Positions 43,781 through 54,930 of a stretch of 64,000 nt of DNA are shown one piece after another. The notes beneath the pieces were generated by a model. The model ran no database searches. It was not told the DNA's origin and saw only the letters and a program-made list of their open reading frames with translations. Numbering within the stretch: position 1 is the stretch's first letter; each line of letters begins with the position of its first letter. The position numbers were made by a program, and so were the translations under genes. The DNA is from Tachypleus tridentatus (taxonomy: Eukaryota > Arthropoda > Merostomata > Xiphosura > Limulidae), in contig NC_134834.1 of assembly GCF_004210375.1 (NCBI RefSeq), positions 159,669,290 through 159,733,289 on the forward strand, read 5' to 3'.

Positions 43781-44700
43781 AATGAGCTAATTCAGGTAAT
43801 CTTCAAGTAATTAAGTGAGTAAAAAGTAGATAAGAGAAAGATGACAGAGTAAAGCGATGAGACTTATTAAAAGTAAAAATATTCAAGTAATGGAATGTTG
43901 AGAGCAGCTTGTGTTAGTAATATACTGAGAAGAGACTTGTTCTGAAATGACTGGGAGAAACTTTACGTCAAAATATTCAGAACTTGAGTTAATGATATGT
44001 TGAGAAAAATTTGGCTTCAAAAACTGAGAGAAAAGAAAGATAAAAATTCTGATAAAAACTTTAGTCAGTAATACAAGTATGTTTATGTGTTTTCTTATAA
44101 CAAAGCCAAATCGGGCTAACTGCTGTGTTCACCGAGGGGAATTAAACCCCTTGATTGTACCGAAGTAAATCCATAGACTTACTCTTGCACCAGCGGGGTA
44201 CTAGTAATACAAATACTAATTAAAATATTAAAGAGTCATCAACGCTGTTTGGAAAAAAACATGGATTTATGAGTTATCCAAATAAAACTGAGACAAAAGT
44301 GTTGAAGTCGTAAGAATCAAATTAATAGATGTCTTCAAAGAGGCAGATTTTAGTATCTTAAAGAACACTAATGTTGAATCAAGTGATTCAATGAACAGTT
44401 GATAAATAATGAAATGTGAAAATCTGAATTCAAAAAAATGTTTGTGAAAGAAGCGTATGATTATAAAATATTGAGGTAATGTTGAAAAATAGACCTCTGA
44501 AAAATGGAAAGCGTAACTTATTCTTACAAATTACTGAGGTAGTGATAACCTGCGAAATGCTGAAAAACAGAGCTAACTTTCTGATATGCAGAAAACGTAT
44601 CTTATTGACTTTGTAGAAACAATGAACACAGACAGAGATATAAGAGGAAGCTGGGGAGTTTACCGACAGTAGAAACAGACGCACTGAAAAGATAAGCTTA
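43781..44700. repeat. Possible ancient, highly diverged tandem repeat
   Basis: Purine-rich phrases recur loosely: ATTCAAGTAATGGAATGTTG, ACTTGAGTTAATGATATGTT, TATTGAGGTAATGTTGAAAA and ACTGAGGTAGTGATAACCTG, at irregular spacings of about 60-80 bp. Only an alignment would settle whether they are true units. Confidence 0.4.
44080..44202 (-). mobile_element. SINE family B with 13-bp target-site duplication
   Basis: AGTAATACAAGTA (44067-44079) and AGTAATACAAATA (44203-44215) flank TGTGTTTTCTTATAACAAAG, CTGCTGTGTTCACCGAGGGG and CTTACTCTTGCACCAGCGGG. Confidence 0.93.
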
Positions 44701-46250
44701 TATTGAAGTGAAACAATAATGTGCTATATCTCGATAGATGTAAATAGGCCAATGAAAACACGATGTAAACAAGTAACCAGACGAAAAACTGAAAAGATGA
44801 CTAAGCTGTACAATAGACAACAGTGTTCAAATCAGCTAAGCTGTTACAGAACCAGTTAACTGTATGTATAGATGTTTGCACCACAGCATGTTAATTTTGC
44901 AACAATTTGAAGCAATGTAGAGAAAAGTTCCTAGAACAATTTAAAAAAAAACAACACATTTTGTGCACGGTTTTTCAATCTTTTAAAGTGAAAACATAAA
45001 CACCAATGAATCTATAAGATGGTCCCCAACGTTACACGGTTTGATCGATTTTTATCTCCCTTAGTTGTCGTTATATGGAGGGAAAGAGAGAATCATGTGT
45101 ATGTAACACCTCGCGCCTTAGGTTCCCTGTCTGATACTGTCATCTTCTTTTTTCTCTTACAAAACTAGTGTCAAGACAAGGCAGAATTCTCGAAAAATGG
45201 TAGATAGTGATAATCAATGCCATTTAAAACCTACTCAAACAACAGACACGCGGCTCGTGACAGATGCACTGTCAGCTTTTGCAATCACTCTTTTCAGAGC
45301 AAAAATTAGGTTAACTTATTGTGTAATTTAACGTTCTAAACACTCATTGTCTGTGAACTGTTGTATTCTGAAGAGTACAGGGCTAATTCAATAAAGCATT
45401 CTATCCGGTTGTTAAATGTGCACATTGGGTTTACTGTATTATTAACAAACAACTAACTCTGTTCTAAGGTTGAAATAAACATCACTGTTATATAGTTATT
45501 CAATTAAACTCCATCGACAAACCTCAAACACGAGACATGTGCTAGTGATTACATCAGTTTTTTTTACCCTGAATAAAATAATTAGAAATGATGGTGGTTC
45601 TATTTTACTCTACACTAGTAACGTTTATAGTTGTGTTTTGTTATAATAGCTACAGTCGATATAAAGTTACGAAGAAATGATGTGCATCATGTATTTTGAT
45701 AATATTTGACGTTACAATATGTTGCCACTGAACACTGATCATAAATAAATAAGTTCAGATCAAGGATATGAAAATTTTAAAACGGGGATATTCCTCGTAA
45801 TTATTGGCATTAGAAAACAACTAAAGTCCCAGAACCATCCAGAAAGAGACCTGCAACAAGCAGCACCCCAGCCGTGGTAAATAAAATGCAGGTTTTGTAA
45901 CAGGTGAGAATCCTGGAATACAGAAGTCAGTGGCAAAAGCCACTCGCCTGATTTAGACAACAGTATATAATATAATGAAAAAGGATTCCATCTGTAAAAG
46001 CAACAAAAGCCAGGTATACACAAATCACTTCATTCAACTATCGTGTACGTCAAGCAGTTAGAAAATGAACCTGGTATTCATTCTATTCTATGCAAAGCCA
46101 TATCGGTCAAGTCGGACACAGCGTCTATTATGAGTATTTGTGTGATGGGACTATTGAAGTAGACGCTGGGAAATAGCCTTCTTCGTACATTAAACGAACT
46201 ATGGAAACATGTACGGAGTAGTGACACGATTTGACCACGGCAGCTTTACA
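44701..46250. other. Unique AT-rich spacer, nothing recognised
   Basis: About 1.5 kb without a recognised repeat. An 87-codon minus frame at 45760-46023 is Trp/Cys/Phe-rich but matches no family I know. Confidence 0.45.
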
Positions 46251-46257
46251 AGAGAAT

Positions 46258-46509
46258 CTGGCTCAGCATGGCCAGGTGGTTAAGGCACTCGACTTGCGAT
46301 CCGGTTGCGAGTTCGAATCCCCATCACACCAAACATGCTCGTCCTTTCACCCGTGGGTGCGTTATAATGTGACGGTCAATCTCACTATTCGTTGGCGGTG
46401 TGTGGTGATGACTAGGTGCCTTCCCTCTAGTCTTACACTGCTAAATTAGGAACGGCTAGCGCAGATAGCTCTCGTGTAGCTTTGCGAGAAATTCAAAACA
46501 AAACAAACA
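46258..46509 (+). mobile_element. SINE family A with internal deletion
   Basis: TGGCTCAGCATGGCCAGGTGG, GAGTTCGAATCCCC, ACTATTCGTTGGCGGTG (the GTAAAAGAGTAGCCCAAGA stretch is missing), TTTGCGAGAAATTCAAAAC. AGAATCTG on both sides is a probable target-site duplication. Confidence 0.92.
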
Positions 46510-46519
46510 ACAGAATCTG

Positions 46520-47153
46520 TTGTGATGGAAATTACGCTGCAAGATTGTTGTCAAGATGTACTATCGTCTAATAGATTATAATTTTAGGTAAGGACACGAA
46601 CTATAATGAAATGATGAGGTTCCCCTTCAACTTAATCAGCATACTCACTTTCTATAATATAAACATCGTGCTTAATGTTTTAACGATTGTTTTTAGAATA
46701 AATATATTATTTTGTGTATTGTTCTTGTTTTTTGCAGTGTTTATCTCTGCATGTTGATATGGGTTTTGGTAAAATTGCTTTTGGCACTAACTTAATCTGA
46801 TTTTTGGCTCTTTCTTTATGTGTGAACGAAATTCAATTGTACAAGATAAAAATTCATTTAGAAGTTTGAACAGTGCCTTTCAGATGTTGATGTTTCCTGG
46901 CTAGTATCACATAAACATGAAGTGATGGTTCACCAATCTATCAAAGAACTCTTCCTACCATGAAGACACTTTCTTATTGAAAGTATAAAGGAAGTATTTT
47001 TCTTTAAGTAATTTATTTTGATAAATATGCATACTTGGTATGAATTAATAATAAAATATACCAAAATATTTTATCGTAAAGCTTAAACAGGTACGTTAAA
47101 TTATATTTCTTCCTAAAATAAACACAAAATGATTTATCCTAAAAATTTAATAT
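46520..47153. other. AT-rich spacer, nothing recognised
   Basis: No repeat or frame of interest. Confidence 0.45.
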
Positions 47154-47165
47154 CAAGCGATCAGT

Positions 47166-47437
47166 TTGGTTTGTTTTGAATTTCGCGCAAAGCTACATAA
47201 GGACCATCTGCGCTAGCTGTTTCCAACTTAACAGTGTAAGACTAGAGGGAAGATAGCTAGTCATCACCACCGACTGCCAACTGTTGGGCTACTCTTTTAA
47301 CAACGAATAGTGGAATTGACCGAACTTTATAACACCCTCACGGCTAAAAAGGCAAGCATGTTTGGTGTGATGGGAATTCGAACCCGCGATCCTCGGATTA
47401 CGAGTGGAGTGCCTTAACCACCTGGCAATGCCGGGCC
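47166..47437 (-). mobile_element. SINE family A, full length with 12-bp target-site duplication
   Basis: CAAGCGATCAGT (47154-47165) and CAAGCAATCAGT (47438-47449) flank the copy, which runs from TTGAATTTCGCGCAAAGC to GGCAATGCCGGGCC. Confidence 0.94.
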
Positions 47438-47449
47438 CAAGCAATCAGT

Positions 47450-48007
47450 AATATAGTAAAACAGTATTAATAGCATAGTTTATAAACGAGACTAAGTGGA
47501 ATTCAATTAACATCATGCCACTTGTTCATGTCCTTCGTCTTCTCTTGGTCACACCCATATTCTCGCTAATAATTTTTAGTCTTAAAAAGCACTGATTCAT
47601 CCGCTTCAAATATACTTTCACATTATTTTGCTTTCTTAAATGCAAGGAAACAGTCTTTGCTTCTGGGAACCTCTCACGAAGAAGATGAAAATTTTTTATT
47701 TATTGTCCGACGAATCTCAAGAGATTATTCTCTTTGAAACCTTTATTTTTCATTAAGCTGTCAGAAAATGAGTAGTTGTAATTAAATAAATTAAGGAGGT
47801 CTTTCAGGGCACGCATTTGTTGACCACGACATGAAGTTAGTTTCTAGGTGCCTGGGATTCCAAAGGAGAAATTAGCATAATTCAAGATAATTGTACTTGT
47901 ATTTGTACAGTAAAAAAAAGTATTTTTTTAGGATTAAAAATACATTATTATTCTTGAAGCTCTTATATGAAAATTTAAAAAAAATACTAACTGTCGATCT
48001 ATTTCTT
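47450..48007. other. AT-rich spacer, nothing recognised
   Basis: Nothing beyond chance frames. Confidence 0.4.
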
Positions 48008-48112
48008 TTGAATCTCACGCAAAACTACACCAAGGATATCTGTGCTAGCCGTCCGCAATTTTGCAGTGCAAGACTAGAGGGAAGGCAGCTAGTCATCATC
48101 ACCCACCGTCCT
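48008..48112 (-). mobile_element. SINE family A 3' half
   Basis: TTTGAATCTCACGCAAAACT, GCTAGCCGTCCGCAATTTTG, GACTAGAGGGAAGGCAGCTA, ending at ATCACCCACCGTC. The head half is missing. A 129-codon frame (47891-48280) reads through this fragment and is therefore suspect. Confidence 0.85.
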
Positions 48113-48683
48113 CAATTTCTATCTGCTTACCAGAGGAAAGACAGTCAATCAGCGCCACTTGCCACCAAAATGGCTTTTCTCAGCTTTGTACTAAGTGAAA
48201 AGAATGTGCAGGACGTGTTCTGCAGCATCACGTCTCGAATCTTCGAACTGCCGATTCGCAACCTGAACAATAACCACTAGAATATTTAAAGTTGGCTGCT
48301 GGGAGAAAACGTAGATCTTTAAGCATACTCTGCTCTAAGATAGCTAGATCAATGTATTTGTTTTTTAGCAGTGTTGTTATTACTATTAGAAAACTTCGTT
48401 TATGTTACCAGAAGCTTGATTAAGTGTCAGGAACAGATTGAGAACCAGAATTTAGCGTTATAAACTTTCAAAACTGTACGTTGAGCTATGGGGAGACATT
48501 ATAAGTTGAATTACGTTCCAAAGAAATACTATTCGGAAAAAAACTTATAGCGAGGAAGACTGTTTGTCGTATAAAACGATAAAGATTTACTCTTAAAAGT
48601 CAATTTAAGCTTTCCACCTTTTTCAACACTGAAACCTTTTTCCTAGTCGCAACTCAAGTGCTCGGACAATCGATTTTCAAAGT
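48113..48683. other. Spacer, nothing recognised
   Basis: The sequence 48113-48280 is the least AT-rich part but has no recognisable protein in any frame. Confidence 0.4.
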
Positions 48684-48689
48684 TTCAAT

Positions 48690-48962
48690 GATCGGTTTGG
48701 TTTGAATTTCGTACAAAGCTACTCGAGGGCGATCTGCGCTCGTCTTCCCTATTTAGCAGTGTAAGGCTAGAGGGAAGGCAACTAGTCATCACTAACCACC
48801 GCCAACTCTTGGGCTACTCTTTTATGAACGAATAGTGAGATTGACCGTCACGTTATAACGCCCCCACGGCTGAAAGGGCGAGCATGTTTGGTGCGACGGT
48901 GATTCGAACCGGCGAACCTCAGATTAAGAGTCGAGTGCCTTAACCACCTGGCCATGCCAGGC
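48690..48962 (-). mobile_element. SINE family A, full length
   Basis: GGTTTGAATTTCGTACAAAG to TGGCCATGCCAGGCC. TTTCAATGA directly before and TTTTCAATGA directly after mark the target-site duplication. Confidence 0.94.
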
Positions 48963-49164
48963 CAATTTTCAATGAAAATTTTGCTTTTAAAGTGTCTTCC
49001 AAAGGCAGTTATTAGTTGTAGTTTAGCTGAACCATTATAATTAAATTTGTCATAACAACCTTCGCATGAAAAGCTTTAAAAATATTAATTTAATTTTTTA
49101 CTGTTTCGGTTTGTTTGTTTGTTTTTGTATGAAAGTTTTGGGTTCTTTGAGAACAGATAGACAA

Positions 49165-49270
49165 AGTATATTCACATCTGGAAATAATAAAAATAAATTT
49201 ACATTATATGAAATAATAAGAATAAATTAACACCATACGAAACAATAACAATAATTTAACACTATGCAAT
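49165..49270. repeat. Short diverged tandem repeat, ~36-bp unit, three copies
   Basis: GAAATAATAAAAATAAATTT, GAAATAATAAGAATAAATTA and GAAACAATAACAATAATTTA each follow a TACATTATAT/CACCATAC/CACTATGC segment. Confidence 0.65.
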
Positions 49271-49493
49271 GCGAAAAATACATCAGATATGAAAGTCAAC
49301 AAGAAAAATAACGTAGTTGTTAATCTACCTTGCTTTGTACCGACTTTACTCTGAATCAAGAGACTGAAATAGAAACGATTATGCAGACCCTTCTACACTG
49401 AATCAGTTTGTACCGATGGCACAATATAAAGTGTAATTTTTAAATCTTTTTTGCACCTTTAAGTGTACAAATAAAGAAAGTTATATTTCTCAT

Positions 49494-49582
49494 TTGGAAC
49501 AATAAAATCTTATGATATCGGATTTTACACTGAACGAAACAATGACTTGGAACAATAAAATCTTATGATATCGGATTTTTAC
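49494..49582. repeat. 56-bp tandem duplication
   Basis: TGGAACAATAAAATCTTATG plus ATATCGGATTTT occurs at about 49495 and again at about 49551, each followed by an ACTGAACGA(A/G)ACAAT segment. Confidence 0.9.
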
Positions 49583-49973
49583 AATAACTGAACGAGACAA
49601 TTACACCCAAAACATTTATTATGATACTTTATTTCATGTAATACCTAAAGAATGCAAATTGAAAATTAAATGCGAAAAGCAGATGGTGTCGAAAATGCTC
49701 GATTTTCCACTTGACATTCCATTTAATGAGCTGAAAAGAAAAAAATGACATTACAAGTCTACCAAATGACATGAAATATTTTGCGAAAGCGTTTCATTTA
49801 TGTATAATTTTTACAAAAACGTATATATATCATATATATATATATATTAAAATATACACTACTTGGTAGTTTGATCTACAATATTTTTCTTTTATTTCTT
49901 CTATCTTTCAAAGTATCTTGGTTTATATAGTTAAGCTGATGCTTTCCTTCGATGTTAATATTAGTTGTCCTCC

Positions 49974-50082
49974 AGTAGTTCGACAGTACGTTTACATATT
50001 CATGACGCTAAAATCCAGGATTGATTCCCCGTAGTGGACAGAGTGCAGATAGCAGCTCATTGTGTAACTTTACGTTACACTG
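49974..50082 (+). mobile_element. SINE family C, diverged
   Basis: CAGTAGTTCGACAGTACG, CATGACGCTAAAATCCAGG, ATTGATTCCCCGTAGTGG, GCAGATAGCAGCTCATTGTG. The tail has lost its CAAAC run. Confidence 0.75.
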
Positions 50083-50359
50083 AATGAGAGAAAAAGAAAT
50101 GTTATTCCCAAACTGATTTTTATAATTCCAGTTCACAGTGTAAGTTCAAAAAGGTATCTGCTAGGTATTCGATTCATGAGATGGGTGACTGTTGTAGGGC
50201 CATTAAATCTTAACACAGAAGCATCCTGTTACGTTTGATATAAATATTAAAATTCTGTTCAGTTACGTTGTTTGTTTTTATTTGCGAAGTTCAAATAGAC
50301 GGTGGAACTTGTTTGGTCACAAGCACTTATGGATTTCAACTAATCATTTTCAAGAACAG

Positions 50360-50440
50360 TATGTGTGGGTGTTTTCTTTCAGCAAAGTCACATTGGGCTA
50401 TCTGCTGAGCCCACCGGAAGGACAAGAACAGTTAATTTAC
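50360..50440 (-). mobile_element. SINE family B 3' part
   Basis: GTGTTTTCTTTCAGCAAAGT, GGGCTATCTGCTGAGCCCAC. The copy breaks off inside the B box. Confidence 0.85.
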
Positions 50441-50674
50441 AGGGCATGTAATGAAGTAAAGTAAACATATGTTTCAGATTCACGTTTAGAAACAAACAAA
50501 TAAAAAACAGCAACGTCTACACATAGACGTCTTTCTTATTATTTCATATTTGGCCCAGCTATTAAGCTGCATAACGCGGGAATGTCTTTGTTTACAGAAC
50601 AACTTATCTTACTTGTGATAAATGTTTTTATGCAGTAAATAACTTTATCTCATTTTATTAATTACGTATGAAAA

Positions 50675-50945
50675 GATTCGGCATGAACAGGTGGTTAAGG
50701 CACTAAACTCGTAATGTGAGGGTCGCGGGTTTGAATCCCCTTCATACCAAACATGTTTGCCTTTTCAGCCGTGGGGGCGTTATAACGTAACGGCCAATCC
50801 CAGTGTTCGTTAGTAAAAGAGTAGCCCAAGAGTTGACGGTGGGGTGAAGACTAGCTGCCTTTCTTCTAGTCCTTCAATGCTAAATTAGGGACGGCTAACG
50901 CAGATAGCCCTCGTGTTGCTTTGCGCGAAATTCAAAACTATCCAA
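50675..50945 (+). mobile_element. SINE family A with 11-bp target-site duplication
   Basis: ACGTATGAAAA at 50664-50674 and 50946-50956. Contains GCATGAACAGGTGGTTAAGG, GGGTTTGAATCCCC, GAGTAGCCCAAGAGTTGACG and TTTGCGCGAAATTCAAAAC. Confidence 0.95.
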
Positions 50946-51018
50946 ACGTATGAAAAAAGTCATAATGCTTACAAATACAAAACACTGGTTACCATACCTG
51001 TCTAGTCAGAACAGAAAC

Positions 51019-51303
51019 ATGGGTCTGGCATGGCCTAGCGCGTTAAGGCGTGCGTTTCGTAATCTGAGGGTCGCGGGTTCGCGCCCGAGTCGCGCCAAAC
51101 ATGCTCGCCCTCCCAGCCGTGGGGGCGTTATAATGTGACGATCAATCCCACTATTCGTTGTTAAAAAGAATAGCCCAAGAGTTGGCGGTGGGTGGTGATG
51201 ACTAGCTGCCTTCCTCTAGTCTTACACTGCTAAATTAGGGACGGCTAGCACAGATAGCCCTCGAGTAGCTTTGTGCGAAATTCCAAACAAACAAACAAAC
51301 AAA
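51019..51303 (+). mobile_element. SINE family A, young CpG-rich copy with perfect 12-bp target-site duplication
   Basis: CAGAACAGAAAC at 51007-51018 and 51304-51315. The head (GGCATGGCCTAGCGCG, GGCGTGCG) and box B region (GGGTTCGCGCCCGAGTCGCG) keep many CpGs, unlike most other copies. The tail is a clean (CAAA)n run. A 62-codon frame across the head (50950-51138) is not a gene. Confidence 0.96.
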
Positions 51304-51315
51304 CAGAACAGAAAC

Positions 51316-52006
51316 CAAATTCGTTATCTAATTAATTAAAAAAATAAATAAAGAAACCCAAATCAGAAAATATCTTTTTTTTGGTTGTTTCTCATTCTTT
51401 CTGCTAACTTGGTAACTTAAAATTACGTAACACTTGGATTGTCTTAAGACACCAGTTTCACACGTGATCTTAAAAACAACCTTAAAATGATAAAAAATAA
51501 ACAAAAAAAGGTTTAACCTTTGACGTAAAAGCCTTACAGTCCCTCGTTTTTTGTTATTGGGAAATTGACTTGGAGAAGCACTTTTATCATTTCGTGAGAC
51601 TCGCGAATGGCAGAGTCACGATACTGCTTACGTCTGATGAATTTCCTACAGAAAACGCAAGAACTGTCGTTAACCTCCTCGTTTCTAGCGCGTTAGCGGT
51701 GAGCACGCCACCGCTGTGCTAAATATTTTACGCAGGCCATTCAATATCGTAAAGAAAGTACTCTTTCATTATGCCTGAATGCGGAATAGAACAAATACTG
51801 TAATGAATAGTATCCTTTGATAAGGCATCTGAATCCAATCATATAGATCATAAAATATGCACCTCAATGAGCTGCTTAAGGAAGAACCCTTATTTTTAAA
51901 GTCCAAAACAAAAGACGTATTTGATATATCTTTCATCCACGTGATACTTGAAATAGCAACTTTGGTGAATATTTCAATTCAGATCACTCCGACTTATCTA
52001 AAGGTT
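51316..52006. other. AT-rich spacer, nothing recognised
   Basis: No gene-like frame or repeat seen. Confidence 0.45.
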
Positions 52007-52278
52007 TGTTTTTCAGATGTGTTTACAAAACTACACACGAGCTACTTGTATTAACCGTCTCTAATTTTAAACTTATGCTCCAGATACCAGAGGGAAGTCA
52101 GCAAGTCAATAGTACCCATCAACGTTTCGGTTACAATAATCAAACATTTAAATTTGATTCTCATTTTCATAGTGCATTAAGGGCTCCAAGGTGAGGAGAA
52201 CGTTTCTCGTACAATGAGATGCGAGCCAGGGACCATCAGATTCACGGTTCTGTACACAATTGCCAACCACGCCCAACC
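52007..52278 (-). mobile_element. SINE family A, old full-length copy
   Basis: CTACACACGAGCTACTTGTA, ACCGTCTCTAATTTT, ATACCAGAGGGAAGTCAGCA, and a head reading GATTCACGGTTCTGTAC to AACCACGCCCAAC. Strong divergence and a replaced centre suggest great age. Confidence 0.65.
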
Positions 52279-52639
52279 CTTAGTTAACGAAATAACAAAG
52301 TCAGCAATAAGAAATATGGAAGAATTAAAAATCAGTTAGCCGAACCAGTTTAATTGAAGTCCTTTTCTAAAACGTTTTTATGGAATGTTATAAAAACATA
52401 TATGGTAGTTTGTCGACTCTATTTACGTTTGTTTTTGTTGTTAAAAGGTTAGTTACACAATGAGCTAAACGTGATAAGACCACTGCGAATATAACATTAC
52501 ATAACGTGTCTGTTATAGATAATTTAATATTTGATATTAATCAAATGTTGTTGTTTCATTATAAGAGTACACATAATGCTACTCCAATTACTACTATTAT
52601 TAAGCATATGAAAACTTAATTGTTGATAAAAACTACATG

Positions 52640-52790
52640 TAGCCTAAGTAGCCCAAGAGTTGGCGGTGGGTGGTGATGACTTCACTCTAGTCTTACACTG
52701 CTAAATTAGGGACGGCTAGCGCAGACAGCCCTCGAGTTGCTTTGCGCGAAATTCAAAAAACAACCAAAAAAACCAACAAACAATAAGAAC
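52640..52790 (+). mobile_element. SINE family A, 5'-truncated
   Basis: It starts at about AAGTAGCCCAAGAGTTGGCG. The body is nearly consensus, with the CTAGCTGCCTTCC segment missing (GATGACTTCACTCTAGTC). It ends TTTGCGCGAAATTCAAAAAA. A truncated but otherwise young copy. Confidence 0.93.
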
Positions 52791-54339
52791 TACATGGAAT
52801 TTAAAAACAAATAATTTTAAAAGAAGTGTTTACGCTACTAAGATGAACTTAATATTGTAAGCACATTAGATTAAATTCATTTTATAAGTAAGTTCTGTTC
52901 GTTTTACAAAATATCATGCTTTGTTTGTTTTCGAATGGACAGTTTTGTGGCTCTTTTCACAGGGGTATAGAATAAAATATCGATAATCAGAAACAAAATA
53001 ACGTTATTTTATCACTGATTATTTTTTCCCCAACCAATTACGGAATATAAAGGTTGTTTTTTTTTGTCGAGCATATATGTATATTGATCATCTAAAAAAA
53101 ATCTAGGCTGATTTCTCGAAAATACAATTAACTGAAAAACAAATTCCCAATACTTTCCGTTTACATTAATCCACGCATTGTATACGTCAGTTCCGGTCAG
53201 ATTGACGTTTTACCGTTTATCATTAAACATGTTAGGTCCTAACCTAAAAGAAACTCGACTCGCCTGTAAGACATCGAATAAAAAAGCCTTTTGTTCTTGG
53301 CCAAATCTACGCATTCTATACGTCAGTTTCGATCAGCATAGCGTCTTCTCAGTTTCTCTTTAAACATCTAGTTAGGTCGTAACTTCATATATATTCGATT
53401 TGCCAGCAACCTTTTTGTTCTAGATTACAAATTGTTTTAATTCTAAGTACACTACTGCAGTTCTGAATAAATATTAAATTGTTAATCAAAATAACCTTGT
53501 AATAATTTTAATGTTTCCATAGTACATAATGATTTTGATCACGAAACATAGACTTTTTTAATCTTTAACGCAAATTAAAAATTTATAAGCTTGCCATAAG
53601 GTATAATTATCTGACATGTATATGTATTTATTCCTATACGGCCATTGAAATTCATATAGAGGTTTCTATCTACCACAAAGCACGACCAAGCGTAAATTTG
53701 GCTTTGGAAAAATGATTTATAATTTTGTAAGTTTAACACCCATACATAATCGGATAGTTCTTGTGGTGCATTGGAAAACGCCTACCCTTTCCTTCTTTTG
53801 ATGTTTTTCGTATTTGCTTTCGCAACTTGAAGTCGAAGTAATATAATTTTCTATAATATAACTTCATATGTGTACAGAATAAAAAGCTTTGTTTTTGATA
53901 CGTATATAAAACATCCAAAGATTAAATTATGTCCGTGGAAGGGGGGACTATTTTGTGGTACCACATGAATTCGAACCCAGATGCTAGCTCTGAAATCTAA
54001 AGATACACAAGGCCTACCAGCACCCTCTTTGTATCAAAAGACAGCTCTTCATCATGGAAATTTGTAACAGTATAACTTTCTCTACCTGCTTATCTGACCT
54101 AGATAAAGATATATATAACACAACATTGTTACGAATTTATTAAAATGTAAACAAGTTTAGAATTAGTAGTATCTTCAATAGCTATGAGTAATATATTTGA
54201 AGAATGTCGTAAAACATACATAGAACACTTAAAATACATTTCAACATTTTAATATCTCTTCATAATGTAGTCTTCGGCTTATGGCTATAAAGTTCCAAAA
54301 CGTGAAACGAATCCCGACGAAGAAGAAGAGTCAGATTGT
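52791..54339. other. AT-rich spacer, one small internal duplication
   Basis: GTATACGTCAGTTCCGGTCA near 53180 and CTATACGTCAGTTTCGATCA near 53317 lie in related ~135-bp blocks (each later reaching a TTTAAACAT/TAAACATGTTAGGTC segment). No gene recognised. Confidence 0.45.
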
Positions 54340-54596
54340 GCTTGTTTGTTTTTGGATTTCCCGCAAAGCTACACGATGGTTATTTGCGCTAGCCGTCCCT
54401 AATTTAGAAGTGTAAGACTAGAGGGAAGGCAGCTAGTCATCATCACCCACCGCCAACTCTCAGGCTACCCTTTTACCAACGAATAGTGAGATTGATTGTA
54501 ACATTATAATGCTCCCACGGCTGAAAGGGCGAGCATGTTTGGTGTAACAGGGATTCGAACTCTCAGATTTTTTAATGACCTGGCCATGCCGGGCCT
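54340..54596 (-). mobile_element. SINE family A with a deletion in the head
   Basis: TTGTTTTTGGATTTCCCGCA to CATGCCGGGCCT. The stretch between box B and the anticodon arm is reduced. It forms a head-to-head pair with the next SINE, 50 bp away. Confidence 0.92.
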
Positions 54597-54646
54597 GAAG
54601 AAACAGATTTCAGAGAAATCATTTTGTGATAGATTCATTACCATCA

Positions 54647-54918
54647 GGCCCGGCATGGCCAAGCGCGTAAGGCGCGCGACTCGTAATCCGAGGGTCGCGG
54701 GGTCGCGCCCGCGTCGCGCTAAACATGCTCGCCCTTTCAGCTGTGGGGGCGTTATAATGTAATGGTCAATCCCACTATTGGTTGGTAAAAGAGTAGCCCA
54801 AGAGTTGGCGGTGGGTGGTGATGACTAACTGCCTTCCCTCTAGTCTTACACTGCTAAATTAGGGACGGCAAGCACAGATAGCCCTCGACTAGCTTTGTGC
54901 GAAATTCCAAAACAAAAA
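54647..54918 (+). mobile_element. SINE family A, youngest-looking copy, perfect 12-bp target-site duplication
   Basis: TCATTACCATCA at 54635-54646 and 54919-54930. The head (GGCCCGGCATGGCCAAGCGC) and box B region (GGGGTCGCGCCCGCGTCGCG) are full of CpG. The body is close to consensus. Confidence 0.97.
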
Positions 54919-54930
54919 TCATTACCATCA

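Noticed and set aside
47891..48280. 129-codon frame ending in a plausible-looking acidic/neutral segment
   Set aside because: It reads through an antisense SINE A fragment (48008-48112), so it is not a conserved gene. An exonised SINE is possible but unsupported.
50950..51138. Arginine-rich frame ending RGGVIM, also at 54535-54762 and, in part, elsewhere
   Set aside because: Recurring peptide is the translation of the SINE A head, not a protein family.
53940..54030. Possible inverted tRNA or SINE head (GAATTCGAACCCAG)
   Set aside because: Only a box B-like match. Nothing around it aligns with families A, B or C.
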